A stretch of 24,331 nucleotides of DNA from CAYWMP01 sp964459445 (GTDB lineage: Bacteria > Desulfobacterota > DSM-4660 > Desulfatiglandales > HGW-15). The translations under genes were made by a program, and so were the position numbers. The stretch covers positions 1 through 24,331 of the forward strand of contig CAYWMP010000086.1 in assembly GCA_964459445.1 (NCBI GenBank), in the 5' to 3' direction. This document shows, one piece after another, positions 15,535-22,783 of the stretch (positions are counted from its first letter, which is position 1; the number at the start of each line of letters is the position of its first letter). The notes beneath the pieces were generated by a model that was not told the origin of the DNA, did no database searches, and saw only the letters and a list, made by a program, of their open reading frames with translations.

Positions 15535-17955
15535 ATGGAACCGAGTCTAAATATTGCTGCGGTGAATATAGAAGATGAGATGAAAAAATCTTATCTCGAC
15601 TATTCTATGAGTGTCATTGTGGGAAGGGCCTTGCCCGACATCCGGGACGGCCTCAAACCGGTCCACCGGCGCGTGCTCTTTGGCATGCACGATCTCAGAA
15701 ACTACCACAACAGACCCTTTAAGAAGTCAGCGAGGGTGGTCGGGGATGTGATCGGTAAATACCATCCCCACGGAGACCAGGCGGTGTACGATACCCTCGT
15801 CAGGATGGCCCAGGACTTTTCCATGCGGTACCCCCTCATCGACGGACAGGGCAATTTCGGGTCCGTGGATGGGGATCCGCCCGCTGCCATGCGGTATACC
15901 GAAGTGCGAATGACTCGCCTGGCCGAAGAGTTTCTTTCGGACATTGAAAAGGAAACCGTGGATTTTGCGGAGAACTATGACGGCTCCATGGTTGAACCCG
16001 CCATTCTTCCTTCGGTCATTCCCACCCTGCTGATCAACGGGTCCGCAGGCATCGCTGTGGGCATGGCCACAAACATCCCGCCCCACAACCTCACCGAGGT
16101 ATGCAGTGCGGTCATCCGTTTGATCGAGGAACCTGCATCGGATATCAATGCTTTGAGATCCATCATTCCCGGTCCGGACTTTCCAACGGCAGGGTTTATT
16201 CTTGGAACCAAAGGCATCCAGGCGGCCTACAAAAACGGCAGGGGAATCATCAAGATCCGTGCCAGGGCCTATGTGGAGAAGATCGGCCAGAACAGGGAAA
16301 GGATCATCATTTCCGAGATCCCCTATCAGGTCAACAAGAGCAGGCTCCTCGAAAAGATCGCGGATCTGGTCAAGGACAGGAAGGTGGAGGGCATTTCGGA
16401 TATCCGGGACGAGTCGGACAAGGACGGCATGCGGGTCGCCATCGATGTCAAGAGGGATGGAAGGCCCCTGGTCATACTCAATCGCCTCTACAAATTCACC
16501 CAAATGGAGATCTCCTTCGGCATCATCTTTCTGGCCATCGTAAAGGGCAGGCCTCAAGTCCTCAATCTAAAGGAAATCCTTGAGCGATTCATAAACCACC
16601 GCAAAGAAATCATTATCAGGCGGACGATCTATGAATTGAGAAAGGCGGAGGAACGGGCGCACATACTGGAGGGGTTGAAAAAGGCACTGGACGTCCTGGA
16701 TGAGGTCATCGAAACCATCCGCTCCTCCTCGGAACCCAAGGAAGCCAAGGCAAGACTGATCGCGGAATTCGAGTTCACGGAGATCCAGGCCCAAGCCATT
16801 TTGGAGATGAGGCTGCAAAGACTCACCGGTCTTGAAAGGGAAAAGATAAACAGGGAATACGAAGAACTTATCAAAAACATAGCCCGCTTCAAGGCCATCC
16901 TCGACAGCCCGGCCATGGTGCTTCAGATCATAAAGGAAGAAATGGAGCGAATAAGGCAGGAGCATGGCGATGAACGCCGGACGGAGATCTTGCCTGAAAC
17001 GGGCGAGATGGAGATGGAGGACCTCATTGCCGAAGAGGATATGGTGGTGACCATCAGTCATGACGGTTATATCAAGCGAAATCCCATTAGCCTATACAGG
17101 GCGCAGCGCCGCGGAGGAAAGGGCATGACCGGCGTAAAACCCAAGGCAGAGGATTTTGTGGAGCACCTGTTCATCGCCTCATCCCATGACTATCTCCTTT
17201 TTTTCACGAGCAAGGGCAGGGTTCACTGGAAAAAGGTTCACGAAATCCCGGAGTTCGGCAGGATGTCGAGGGGGAAGGCCATCGTAAACTTTCTACAGCT
17301 CAAGCGTGGTGAAAAGGTCGCAACAACATTGGCCTTACGGAGTTTTGAGGATGCCAAATACGTGGTCATGGCCACCAAGAAGGGATTTGTCAAAAAGACG
17401 GAGTTGCTTTCCTACAGCCATCCAAGGGCGGGGGGTATCGTTGCCCTCAAGATCAGGGATGACGATGAAGTGATCGCGGTACGGATGACCAACGGCGAAG
17501 ACGATATCTTCCTGACCACCCGGTGGGGGAAGTCTATCCGTTTTCATGAGTCCGAGGCTCGAAGCATGGGCCGGGTTGCATCGGGTACGATTGGCATCCG
17601 AATGGGGCGCGATGACGAAGTGGTGGGCATGGAGGCCCTGACCGAAGGGGCGACGATACTCACGGTTACGGAAAACGGATACGGAAAGCGCACCAAGACG
17701 GAGGAATACAAAAGCCAAGGACGGGGCGGAAAGGGCATCCTCACCATAAAGACAAGCGAGAGAAATGGCCCGGTTGTTTATGCCTACCAGGTCTCGGATC
17801 AGGATCAGTTGATGATCATCACCGAGCACGGGAAGATCATCCGGTTTAATGTGGCGGACATATCGGTCATAGGACGCAACACCCAAGGTGTCAAACTGAT
17901 CGATCTGGCTGAAGGTGAAAAGGTGGTAGGCGTCGCGAAATTGATGGAAGATTAG
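15535..17955 (+). CDS. gyrA: DNA gyrase subunit A
   Basis: GyrA breaks and rejoins DNA and wraps it for supercoiling. The 806 residues contain the winged-helix cleavage domain with catalytic Tyr121 (AAMRYTEVRM; Tyr122 in E. coli), the tower and coiled coil, and a C-terminal beta-pinwheel with a perfect GyrA box QRRGGKG (524-530), which separates it from ParC. The quinolone-resistance region reads HPHGDQAVYD: Gln82 stands where E. coli has Ser83, while Asp86 (E. coli Asp87) is kept. The acidic tail is very short (VAKLMED). GGAG lies 8 bases before the ATG. It is the last core gene before the accessory region. Confidence 0.97.
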   Translation: MEPSLNIAAVNIEDEMKKSYLDYSMSVIVGRALPDIRDGLKPVHRRVLFGMHDLRNYHNRPFKKSARVVGDVIGKYHPHGDQAVYDTLVRMAQDFSMRYPLIDGQGNFGSVDGDPPAAMRYTEVRMTRLAEEFLSDIEKETVDFAENYDGSMVEPAILPSVIPTLLINGSAGIAVGMATNIPPHNLTEVCSAVIRLIEEPASDINALRSIIPGPDFPTAGFILGTKGIQAAYKNGRGIIKIRARAYVEKIGQNRERIIISEIPYQVNKSRLLEKIADLVKDRKVEGISDIRDESDKDGMRVAIDVKRDGRPLVILNRLYKFTQMEISFGIIFLAIVKGRPQVLNLKEILERFINHRKEIIIRRTIYELRKAEERAHILEGLKKALDVLDEVIETIRSSSEPKEAKARLIAEFEFTEIQAQAILEMRLQRLTGLEREKINREYEELIKNIARFKAILDSPAMVLQIIKEEMERIRQEHGDERRTEILPETGEMEMEDLIAEEDMVVTISHDGYIKRNPISLYRAQRRGGKGMTGVKPKAEDFVEHLFIASSHDYLLFFTSKGRVHWKKVHEIPEFGRMSRGKAIVNFLQLKRGEKVATTLALRSFEDAKYVVMATKKGFVKKTELLSYSHPRAGGIVALKIRDDDEVIAVRMTNGEDDIFLTTRWGKSIRFHESEARSMGRVASGTIGIRMGRDDEVVGMEALTEGATILTVTENGYGKRTKTEEYKSQGRGGKGILTIKTSERNGPVVYAYQVSDQDQLMIITEHGKIIRFNVADISVIGRNTQGVKLIDLAEGEKVVGVAKLMED

Positions 17956-18186
17956 AAGTCATCGCAAAGCCTCAGTTGCCAGGTTCAGTTTTCAGGCCCC
18001 CCCCCCGGCGCAACGGCCGTTAAACTGACATGATCAAGTAAATTCATTCCTTTCGAATACTATCCGTATTTCTATATATTGATATGCGGTCCCCTGTTAA
18101 CTTAACAAGCTAATTTCTCTTACATTCTTTAACGAAATAATCCCATTTCCATAATCCAATTACGGCCAATAGACCGCCTACTCAAT
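17956..18186. other. Gap after gyrA with a C10 run and a palindrome
   Basis: No gene is seen. Ten C in a row (17997-18006) are followed by the 10-bp palindrome AACGGCCGTT (18012-18021). The rest is AT-rich. No clear T-run terminator for gyrA is visible. This is the junction between the core block and the accessory DNA. Confidence 0.45.
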
Positions 18187-18448
18187 GTTCGCGCCGCCTG
18201 CGGCAGCGCTCGTGCGGTGCTTCTGCTCCGGCGCAACAATAGTCACGTTAACCTGCCTGATGGTTTAATGCTTCCAGCGGCGCAAACGGGCGCCGCGATG
18301 AACCATCCAAGCTTCTCGCCGCAGACGGCTCGAACCTGGAATGGAGCCGACACCCTTCGGGCTCGCTCCGCTTCGGCCCCATTGGCACGACGGATGCAAA
18401 ATCGCATCCCTCCCGCCCAAGGGGCTGCGGCTCATCCCGGCTCCCGTT
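18187..18448 (+). repeat. GC-rich element E1, left flank of the TIR gene
   Basis: This 262-bp non-coding element starts GTTCGCGCCGCCTGCGGC and ends with a 21-bp motif beginning CGGCTCATCCCGG at 18428-18448. Element E2 (19275-19384) on the other side of the TIR gene begins and ends alike, but lacks about 150 internal bases. Inside E1 are strong hairpins: GCGGCGC/GCGCCGC at 18277-18296 and GGATGC/GCATCC at 18392-18409. The next gene starts 13 bases after it. The structure resembles cassette boundary sites. Confidence 0.6.
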
Positions 18449-18461
18449 ATGAAGGAGAAAT

Positions 18462-19208
18462 ATGATACCTCCAAAAGTATTTATATCTTACTCTCACGAT
18501 TCGGCAGCCCATAAACAGTGGGTGCTTGAGTTTGCGACAACTCTGACAACTAGGGACCGAGGGGTTGATGCAATTTTAGACCAATGGGATTTGAAACCTG
18601 GCGATGATCTTTCAGAGTTTATGGAGCAGAACCTTGAAGACGCTGAGTATGTAGTAATGGTATGCACCAAAAGATATGTTAGTAAAGCCAACGCTGGTGA
18701 AGGAGGAGTAGGTTATGAGAAAATGATCATGACTTCTTCATATCTCACAAAAATATCTAATAACAAGGTGATACCAATCGTCAGAGAAAAAGGAGACCCA
18801 AACGTACCGATCTTTTTGAAAAGTAAGTTGTATATCGATTTTTCCAAAAACGAGGATATAGAGTTCTCATTTGATGAATTACTACGTCATCTCCTAAATG
18901 CTCCACTTTTCAAAAAACCTGATATTGGCAAAAATCCCTTTCGCCCACTTGAAAAATCAAGACCCGATCGCACATCTGATGGTGTCAAAGAGGTAATGAA
19001 AATTGTTGTCAAAGCATTTAACACTGCGCTTCTTGAGAATGTAAATTATCATGAGCTTTTTGGGCACTCTAGTATGTCTAGACTCAAGTTGGATAAATAT
19101 TTCAAAGAGGCACTGAATCAAGGGCTTGTTACTAGGGATTCCTTGTATATAAGAATTACAGATGAAGGGTATCAATACCTTGATGATCATGGATTATTAG
19201 ACTCATAA
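18462..19208 (+). CDS. TIR/SEFIR-domain protein with C-terminal winged-helix-like region
   Basis: Residues 4 to about 140 form a TIR/SEFIR fold: PKVFISYSHDS at the start, then LDQWDLKPGDDL, VVMVCTKRYV and GGVGYEKMI. Bacterial TIR domains are often NAD+-consuming enzymes in anti-phage defence. Glu86 in GYEKM is the best candidate catalytic acid, by pattern only. Residues about 165-248 look like a winged helix (SRLKLDKYFKEALNQGLVTRDSLYIRITDEGYQYL) and may bind nucleic acid or a trigger. There is no signal peptide or membrane segment. AAGGAG lies 4 bases before the ATG. AT-rich codon use differs from the gyr genes, suggesting transfer. Related GC-rich elements flank it, and a restriction-modification pair follows. 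The domain call is good; the defence role is inferred. Confidence 0.8.
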   Translation: MIPPKVFISYSHDSAAHKQWVLEFATTLTTRDRGVDAILDQWDLKPGDDLSEFMEQNLEDAEYVVMVCTKRYVSKANAGEGGVGYEKMIMTSSYLTKISNNKVIPIVREKGDPNVPIFLKSKLYIDFSKNEDIEFSFDELLRHLLNAPLFKKPDIGKNPFRPLEKSRPDRTSDGVKEVMKIVVKAFNTALLENVNYHELFGHSSMSRLKLDKYFKEALNQGLVTRDSLYIRITDEGYQYLDDHGLLDS

Positions 19209-19281
19209 CAACTGGCTCAACGGCGGAATTGCTAAAAGCGCTTTCGCGCTTCCAGCAATCCGGTTAGCCAGAGCGTTCGCG
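19203..19281 (+). repeat. attC-like recombination hairpin at the end of the TIR gene
   Basis: Overlapping the TIR stop codon is an imperfect 60-base hairpin: CTGGCT (19212-19217) pairs with AGCCAG (19266-19271), AAC with GTT, CGGA-TTGCT with AGCAATCCG, and AAGCGC with GCGCTT around TTTC. The 5' arm carries unpaired C, GG and A, like the extrahelical bases of integron attC sites. TCATAAC (19203-19209) is the exact complement of GTTATGA at 18446-18452, just before the TIR gene, as expected for the two ends of a circular cassette. GCTCAAC also fits RYYYAAC. No integrase is in the window. Confidence 0.4.
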
Positions 19282-19384
19282 CCGCCTGCGGCGGCGCTCT
19301 TGGGTGCTCCTGCGTCGGTTAAAAAGTAGTCACGGTATCTGGCTCAGGAAGAAACACTGCCGGCGGCTCATCCCGGCACCCGTT
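19275..19384 (+). repeat. GC-rich element E2, right flank of the TIR gene
   Basis: This 110-bp element is a shorter relative of E1. It begins with the same GTTCGCGCCGCCTGCGGC, shares TAGTCACG about 55 bases in, and ends at 19364-19384 with the 21-bp CGGCTCAT motif (20 of 21 identical to E1). It contains the hairpin GCGCCGCC/GGCGGCGC. The next gene starts 94 bases later. Another 94 AT-rich bases (19385-19478) hold no gene. Confidence 0.6.
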
Positions 19385-19478
19385 CGCCTTCAAATACTAA
19401 TGAAAAATGTCCAGGTTGCCATTTCAGTATTTTTTGCTTAGGATGCCCATTAATTCAAAATTCAAAACAGGCTAATAA

Positions 19479-20366
19479 ATGAAACCGTTACAAGAGGAGC
19501 TACAGACGCCTAAGAAAAGCCTCTATGAATTTTCACATGTTACTAAAAGAATACTTGGCTATTTGCCCAACGTGATCTCAGAAAAAACAGAAGCCAGAGA
19601 CTACATTATCCTATCTTCGGTTGTTGCTGGTACATCAAAATTTGCCCGTCCTATCAATAAAGATTTATTCATTTTTGAAGACGAACACTTTGATAAAAAA
19701 TACAATGAGTTTCTTTCAGTTGTAGATAAAATAAAAAACAGAAAATCAATAGCAGGCGAAGAATACAATCTCATTGACTCGGTTGTTTACACAATACAGC
19801 AATCCTTTGGCGCAGGTATGGATTTTCTGTGTAATCCCAACAGTGCAAGAAAACATGTCGGAAATAGATTCGAAGAGTTAATTCGCCTTATTGTCACCAA
19901 ATTAGGCGTTAACAATGATAAAATTGTTTTCAAAATTCCCTATCCATCCGAGGAAGGAGAAAAACTTTACTCATGCGAAACAGATATTATTGTTTCTCCG
20001 CACAGCTTTGTAAAATCAGGCACTAAATCAATAGATAAAGATGAAATTGTCGTTTCCCTTAAAACTACCTCAAAAGACAGAATGGGGAAAATATTTCTCG
20101 ACAAACTTTTGATGCAAAAGTTTGCGAAACACCCCGTCAAAGTAGTCGGTATTTTTCTGAATGATGTTCAGAGAAAAGAAACAGAAAAAATCAGTTATAC
20201 TTTTGTTTCCGGGCTGTTCATGGTTTACACAAAATTTTTAACACAATTGGAGGGTGTCTATTTTGTTGACCCACCTCCTATTACTCAAAAAGCCCCTTAC
20301 AATCAGCACATATCGCCTTTTTCTAAGTTTATTGTCGAGGATATATGGAAATTATTATCCCCTTAA
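19479..20366 (+). CDS. Putative type II restriction endonuclease (PD-(D/E)xK type)
   Basis: The 295 residues match no enzyme I can name. The call rests on a likely nuclease core and the neighbour. GNRFEELIRLIVTKLG (129-143) looks like the helix before the core, with Glu133/Glu134. Asp169 in CETDIIVSP and Lys195 in VVSLKTTSKD fit D-x(25)-(S/E)xK, with Ser in place of the usual acidic residue. The remainder is mixed alpha/beta and has no membrane segment. Only a weak AGG precedes the ATG. The gene converges on the methyltransferase and their 3' ends overlap by 12 bases, a common restriction-modification layout. AT-rich codon use suggests import. The cut site cannot be read from the sequence. 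Confidence 0.65.
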   Translation: MKPLQEELQTPKKSLYEFSHVTKRILGYLPNVISEKTEARDYIILSSVVAGTSKFARPINKDLFIFEDEHFDKKYNEFLSVVDKIKNRKSIAGEEYNLIDSVVYTIQQSFGAGMDFLCNPNSARKHVGNRFEELIRLIVTKLGVNNDKIVFKIPYPSEEGEKLYSCETDIIVSPHSFVKSGTKSIDKDEIVVSLKTTSKDRMGKIFLDKLLMQKFAKHPVKVVGIFLNDVQRKETEKISYTFVSGLFMVYTKFLTQLEGVYFVDPPPITQKAPYNQHISPFSKFIVEDIWKLLSP

Positions 20367-21419
20367 TTTCCTACGTCGTTCTGCTATTTCCGCTTCTTCT
20401 CCGTTATCAGCAATTCTTTCAATATGTTTGATGTTAAGGAGCCTTTTTTTTATTACTTTGCAATATTCCAAATTAGTTTCAGTTCCAAACCATTTACGGT
20501 TGAATGCCTCAGCTACTGCATATGTCGTCCCAGAGCCACCGAAAGGATCAACAACCAAGCCATCAATATTTGAAGAGGCCAGCATGCACTTCCTCACTAA
20601 CTCAATGGGTTTTTGAGTCGGGTGCTTTTCTCTCTCCCAGGAGTTATTTGTTAATGTCGGTATTTCAAATACATCTTTTGGCTTTGCTCCCTTTGGGTTG
20701 GGAGTCCATAAATAGTTTTTTCCGTTGCCATATTGAGAACTCTTTGCTTGAGGATGCTTAGGGTATTTAAGGGTGTGGGCATTATAAGGAACTCTTACTT
20801 CATCCACATTAAAAACTATTTCTTTGCTTTTCCTAAAGTGCAACAAACTCTCATGCGACCGTCCCCAATCATTAGCGAGATTAGCTTTGTTACGATAGTA
20901 CCAAACAAGCCACTTGCAACCTTTAAAAAGGCTGCTTGCAGCCCATTTAAGGTCGGCTAATATTTCAGAAAAACCACATATATATAGACTGCCATTGGGA
21001 GCAAGTACTCGCTGAGCCTCTCTTATCCATTCCATGCTCCAATCTACATATTCTTTTTGGGATTCAAAAGTATCCCATTCAGCCTTTTTGATGTTGTAAG
21101 GAGGATCAGCAAAAATAAGCTGAACAGAGGAAGTTTCTAATGTTTTAAAAAAGGTTAAAACATCCTCATTGAATAATTCGCCAAGATCTGTCTCAAAAAA
21201 TGGCTTAATCTGGTATTGTAAAGAGTTGGCATAATCAGTTAAATATTTTTGCTTTAATTCTTTTATTACTAATCCAATCTGTTCATCGTTATAAACACGA
21301 TAATTATTAATAGGGTGTCTCTGTGAAGGAAACTTGCCTGTTTTATCCCATCTTCTTAGCGTTTCAGAGCTTACCCCAATTTTTTTTGCTGCTTGGCTAA
21401 TTGTAAGGTAATTTTCCAT
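20355..21419 (-). CDS. DNA methyltransferase (beta class) with N-terminal MerR-type helix-turn-helix
   Basis: The 354 residues start with a MerR/excisionase-like helix-turn-helix (LTISQAAKKIGVSSETLRRWDKTGKF, 5-30, wing to about 50). The methyltransferase core has the catalytic motif DPPY at 105-108, HPTQKP at 266-271 and the S-adenosylmethionine-binding DPFGGSGTT at 291-299. Catalytic motif before cofactor motif is the beta class; DPPY favours N6-adenine over N4-cytosine. It should protect host DNA from the convergent endonuclease. The extra DNA-binding domain could let the enzyme repress its own promoter, as separate C proteins or M.EcoRII-type fusions do. Candidate operator repeats lie 12-60 bases upstream. 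The ribosome-binding site is weak. Confidence 0.88.
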   Translation of the reverse strand: MENYLTISQAAKKIGVSSETLRRWDKTGKFPSQRHPINNYRVYNDEQIGLVIKELKQKYLTDYANSLQYQIKPFFETDLGELFNEDVLTFFKTLETSSVQLIFADPPYNIKKAEWDTFESQKEYVDWSMEWIREAQRVLAPNGSLYICGFSEILADLKWAASSLFKGCKWLVWYYRNKANLANDWGRSHESLLHFRKSKEIVFNVDEVRVPYNAHTLKYPKHPQAKSSQYGNGKNYLWTPNPKGAKPKDVFEIPTLTNNSWEREKHPTQKPIELVRKCMLASSNIDGLVVDPFGGSGTTYAVAEAFNRKWFGTETNLEYCKVIKKRLLNIKHIERIADNGEEAEIAERRRKLRG

Positions 21420-21430
21420 AGCTCTTTACC

Positions 21431-21478
21431 AAGGTTTGAAAGTTTGCAAAACATTAAACAACATTACACACAAACCTT
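21431..21478 (-). promoter_or_regulatory. Candidate operator of the methyltransferase gene
   Basis: AAGGTTTG at 21431-21438 and CAAACCTT at 21471-21478 are perfect 8-bp inverted arms. Between them lies the palindrome TTTGCAAA (21443-21450) and the direct words ACATTAAACA / ACATTACACA. The cluster starts 12 bases upstream of the methyltransferase start. It is a natural target for the MerR-like domain of that protein; this is inference. Confidence 0.4.
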
Positions 21479-21597
21479 ATACAAAAAATAACGCAATCTG
21501 GTCAATATCTTTTTGATGTACTTCCTACAACAACTACGACAACAAGCACTATCTGTCTGATAATAAACAGAAAAACCGAGCAAGCCGTTTCATTTAA

Positions 21598-21678
21598 CCG
21601 CAAAGGGCGCGGGCATTTCAAAGTCCTTTCCGATAAATCTCATCGGAATATTTCTAAACTCTTTTCTTCCCTTTGCGG
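21598..21678. repeat. Nested hairpin upstream of the 88-bp repeat
   Basis: CCGCAAAGGG (21598-21607) pairs with CCCTTTGCGG (21669-21678), and inside them TTCCGAT (21628-21634) pairs with ATCGGAA (21642-21648). No T-run follows. ATTTAAC just before the left arm fits the RYYYAAC pattern of attC sites, but no matching GTTAAAT is seen. The rest of the gap from 21420 to 21690 shows no gene. Confidence 0.45.
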
Positions 21679-21690
21679 CATAAACGAATA

Positions 21691-21778
21691 GGTTCAGGTC
21701 GCAACATTCAACAAGGTTAAAAACCATGGTCAAATGTTGAGACCTTCATCTCATATGGTGCGGGTCACCGCCGCATTC
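21691..21778 (+). repeat. 88-bp direct repeat, copy A
   Basis: About 80% identical to copy B (23065-23152): the first 31 bases differ at 2 positions and the last 42 at 7, with a looser middle. It ends with the core CGGGTCACCGCCGCAT. It lies just before the start of the 127-residue gene, so an in-frame upstream start inside the repeat is disregarded. Confidence 0.7.
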
Positions 21779-21793
21779 GGCTCTAGGAACAAA

Positions 21794-22177
21794 ATGATTG
21801 AGGAATTCAGGGAGATTGTCGGGGCCCAGTCTTACGCAACGTTTATGAGTATGTTGACGGAGATTGGACCCGATGCACGGACTCATCGAATCAGCGTGGT
21901 CATTGCCGCCATGCTCCGTTTTGCATGTAGCTTAATCCCTGATGACTGTAATGATGGAACACTCGCTCAAGCTCTGGTGAATCTCAAAGAAGAGCCGTAT
22001 TTGGCTGCTGAAGAATCCGAGGAATATGAGTTGGTTTTCAATTTGATAGATGAACTCTGTGATGAAGCAGGAATGCGCAATCTAAGAGAGTCTTCCAGGG
22101 GTGGAGCGTACAGCATAGCAGACAATGCTATTGCAGAGTACACCGGATGGTATAACATGCCTTGGGAAGATTATTGA
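21794..22177 (+). CDS. Hypothetical acidic protein, 127 residues
   Basis: I recognise no family. The frame opens at 21734 inside repeat A, but AGGA 5 bases before the ATG at 21794 supports the shorter form. The protein is acidic and mostly helical in appearance, with a run EEPYLAAEESEEYELVFNLIDELCDEAGM (about 75-105), three Cys and an aromatic end (EYTGWYNMPWEDY). There is no signal peptide or membrane segment. It stands alone between repeat A and a 7-bp hairpin that overlaps its stop, as single genes do in cassette arrays. An inhibitor, immunity or antitoxin-like role would fit size and charge, but nothing shows it. Confidence 0.6.
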   Translation: MIEEFREIVGAQSYATFMSMLTEIGPDARTHRISVVIAAMLRFACSLIPDDCNDGTLAQALVNLKEEPYLAAEESEEYELVFNLIDELCDEAGMRNLRESSRGGAYSIADNAIAEYTGWYNMPWEDY

Positions 22178-22221
22178 GCCGGATTCGACCCACCAGACGA
22201 CGGCTCATACCGGGCCCCGTT
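22175..22221 (+). repeat. Hairpin over the stop codon, then third copy of the 21-bp motif
   Basis: TGAGCCG (22175-22181) pairs with CGGCTCA (22201-22207). The right arm is the start of the third copy of the CGGCTCAT motif (22201-22221, 18 of 21 identical to the copy at 18428). The brnT start follows 53 bases later. The arrangement, stop codon then hairpin then motif then next gene, mirrors the end of the TIR gene. Confidence 0.5.
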
Positions 22222-22234
22222 TGTCATAGAAAAC

Positions 22235-22262
22235 TTGACATGTGCATACGGATGTGCATACT
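22235..22262 (+). promoter_or_regulatory. brnTA promoter with a direct-repeat operator
   Basis: TTGACA (22235-22240), 16 bases, CATACT (22257-22262). Exactly between and over them lies a perfect 10-bp direct repeat, ATGTGCATAC at 22240-22249 and 22252-22261, period 12. BrnA is a ribbon-helix-helix antitoxin known to repress its own promoter, so this is the likely operator. Confidence 0.6.
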
Positions 22263-22273
22263 TATAGGATGCT

Positions 22274-22540
22274 ATGTTTGAATGGGATAAATCGAAGGCC
22301 AAAGAGAATCAGTCCAAACACGGCATCTCGTTCGCAGATACATTCGCGGTTTTCGAAGATCCAAATGCCGTGACGCTTGAAGATTTCCGGCGAGGTGAAC
22401 AACGCTATGTCACCATTTGAATGGACGCCTTCGGCCGAATTATAGTGGTGGTTTACACGTGGCGGGGGGATAACATCCGGATCATTTCCGCACGCAAAGC
22501 TGTGCGCTATGAGGTGATACAATATGAAGGCAAAATATGA
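22274..22540 (+). pseudogene. brnT: BrnT-family ribonuclease toxin gene with in-frame stop
   Basis: The frame encodes a full 88-residue BrnT (MFEWDKSKAKENQSKHGISF, then FEDPNAV, then GRIIVVVYTWRGDNIRIISARKA). BrnT is an RNase that blocks translation and is bound by BrnA. Codon 49 is TGA (22418-22420) where relatives usually have Gly (VTIGMD), so a single GGA to TGA change has probably killed the toxin. AGGA lies 4 bases before the ATG. The last 17 bases overlap brnA. Selenocysteine or sequencing error are less likely explanations. With the toxin gone, the remaining antitoxin could still repress the promoter. Confidence 0.8.
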
Positions 22541-22778
22541 ATTTAGTAAAGGTAAACGTGGTGCCGTACTTCCTCCCTCTGGGAAGAAAGTTCGCATCAC
22601 TATTCGTCTTGACCGTGACATTGTTGATTGGTTTCGTTCCAAGGTAGAGGAACAAGGAGGGGGCAATTACCAGTCGATGCTCAACGATGCCCTCCGCACA
22701 TACATGGAGCATCAGGATCAGCCCCTCGAGGAGGTCCTTCGTCGGGTCGTTCGAGAGGAACTGCAAGCGACTCAATAG
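22524..22778 (+). CDS. brnA: BrnA-family antitoxin
   Basis: This 84-residue ribbon-helix-helix protein neutralises BrnT and represses the operon. It has the family start MKAKYEFSKGKRGAV, the DNA-binding strand KVRITIRLDRDIVDWF (about 22-37), GGGNYQSMLNDALRTYM, and an acidic tail EEVLRRVVREELQATQ. It overlaps the 3' end of brnT, the usual coupling, with AGGTG upstream of the ATG. It is intact although its partner toxin is interrupted. The 10-bp direct repeat in the promoter is its probable target. Confidence 0.88.
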   Translation: MKAKYEFSKGKRGAVLPPSGKKVRITIRLDRDIVDWFRSKVEEQGGGNYQSMLNDALRTYMEHQDQPLEEVLRRVVREELQATQ

Positions 22779-22783
22779 CGGAA

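Noticed and set aside
17997..18006. Run of ten C as a phase-variation switch
   Set aside because: It lies 42 bases after the gyrA stop and far from the next start, so slippage would change no reading frame or promoter spacing that I can see.
18217..18465. 82-codon frame before the TIR gene
   Set aside because: It lies within the hairpin-rich element E1 and has no ribosome-binding site; the GC-rich element simply lacks stop codons.
22418..22420. UGA in brnT as a selenocysteine codon
   Set aside because: Relatives have Gly here, selenocysteine is not known in BrnT, and I see no clear stem-loop fitting a selenocysteine element just after it.
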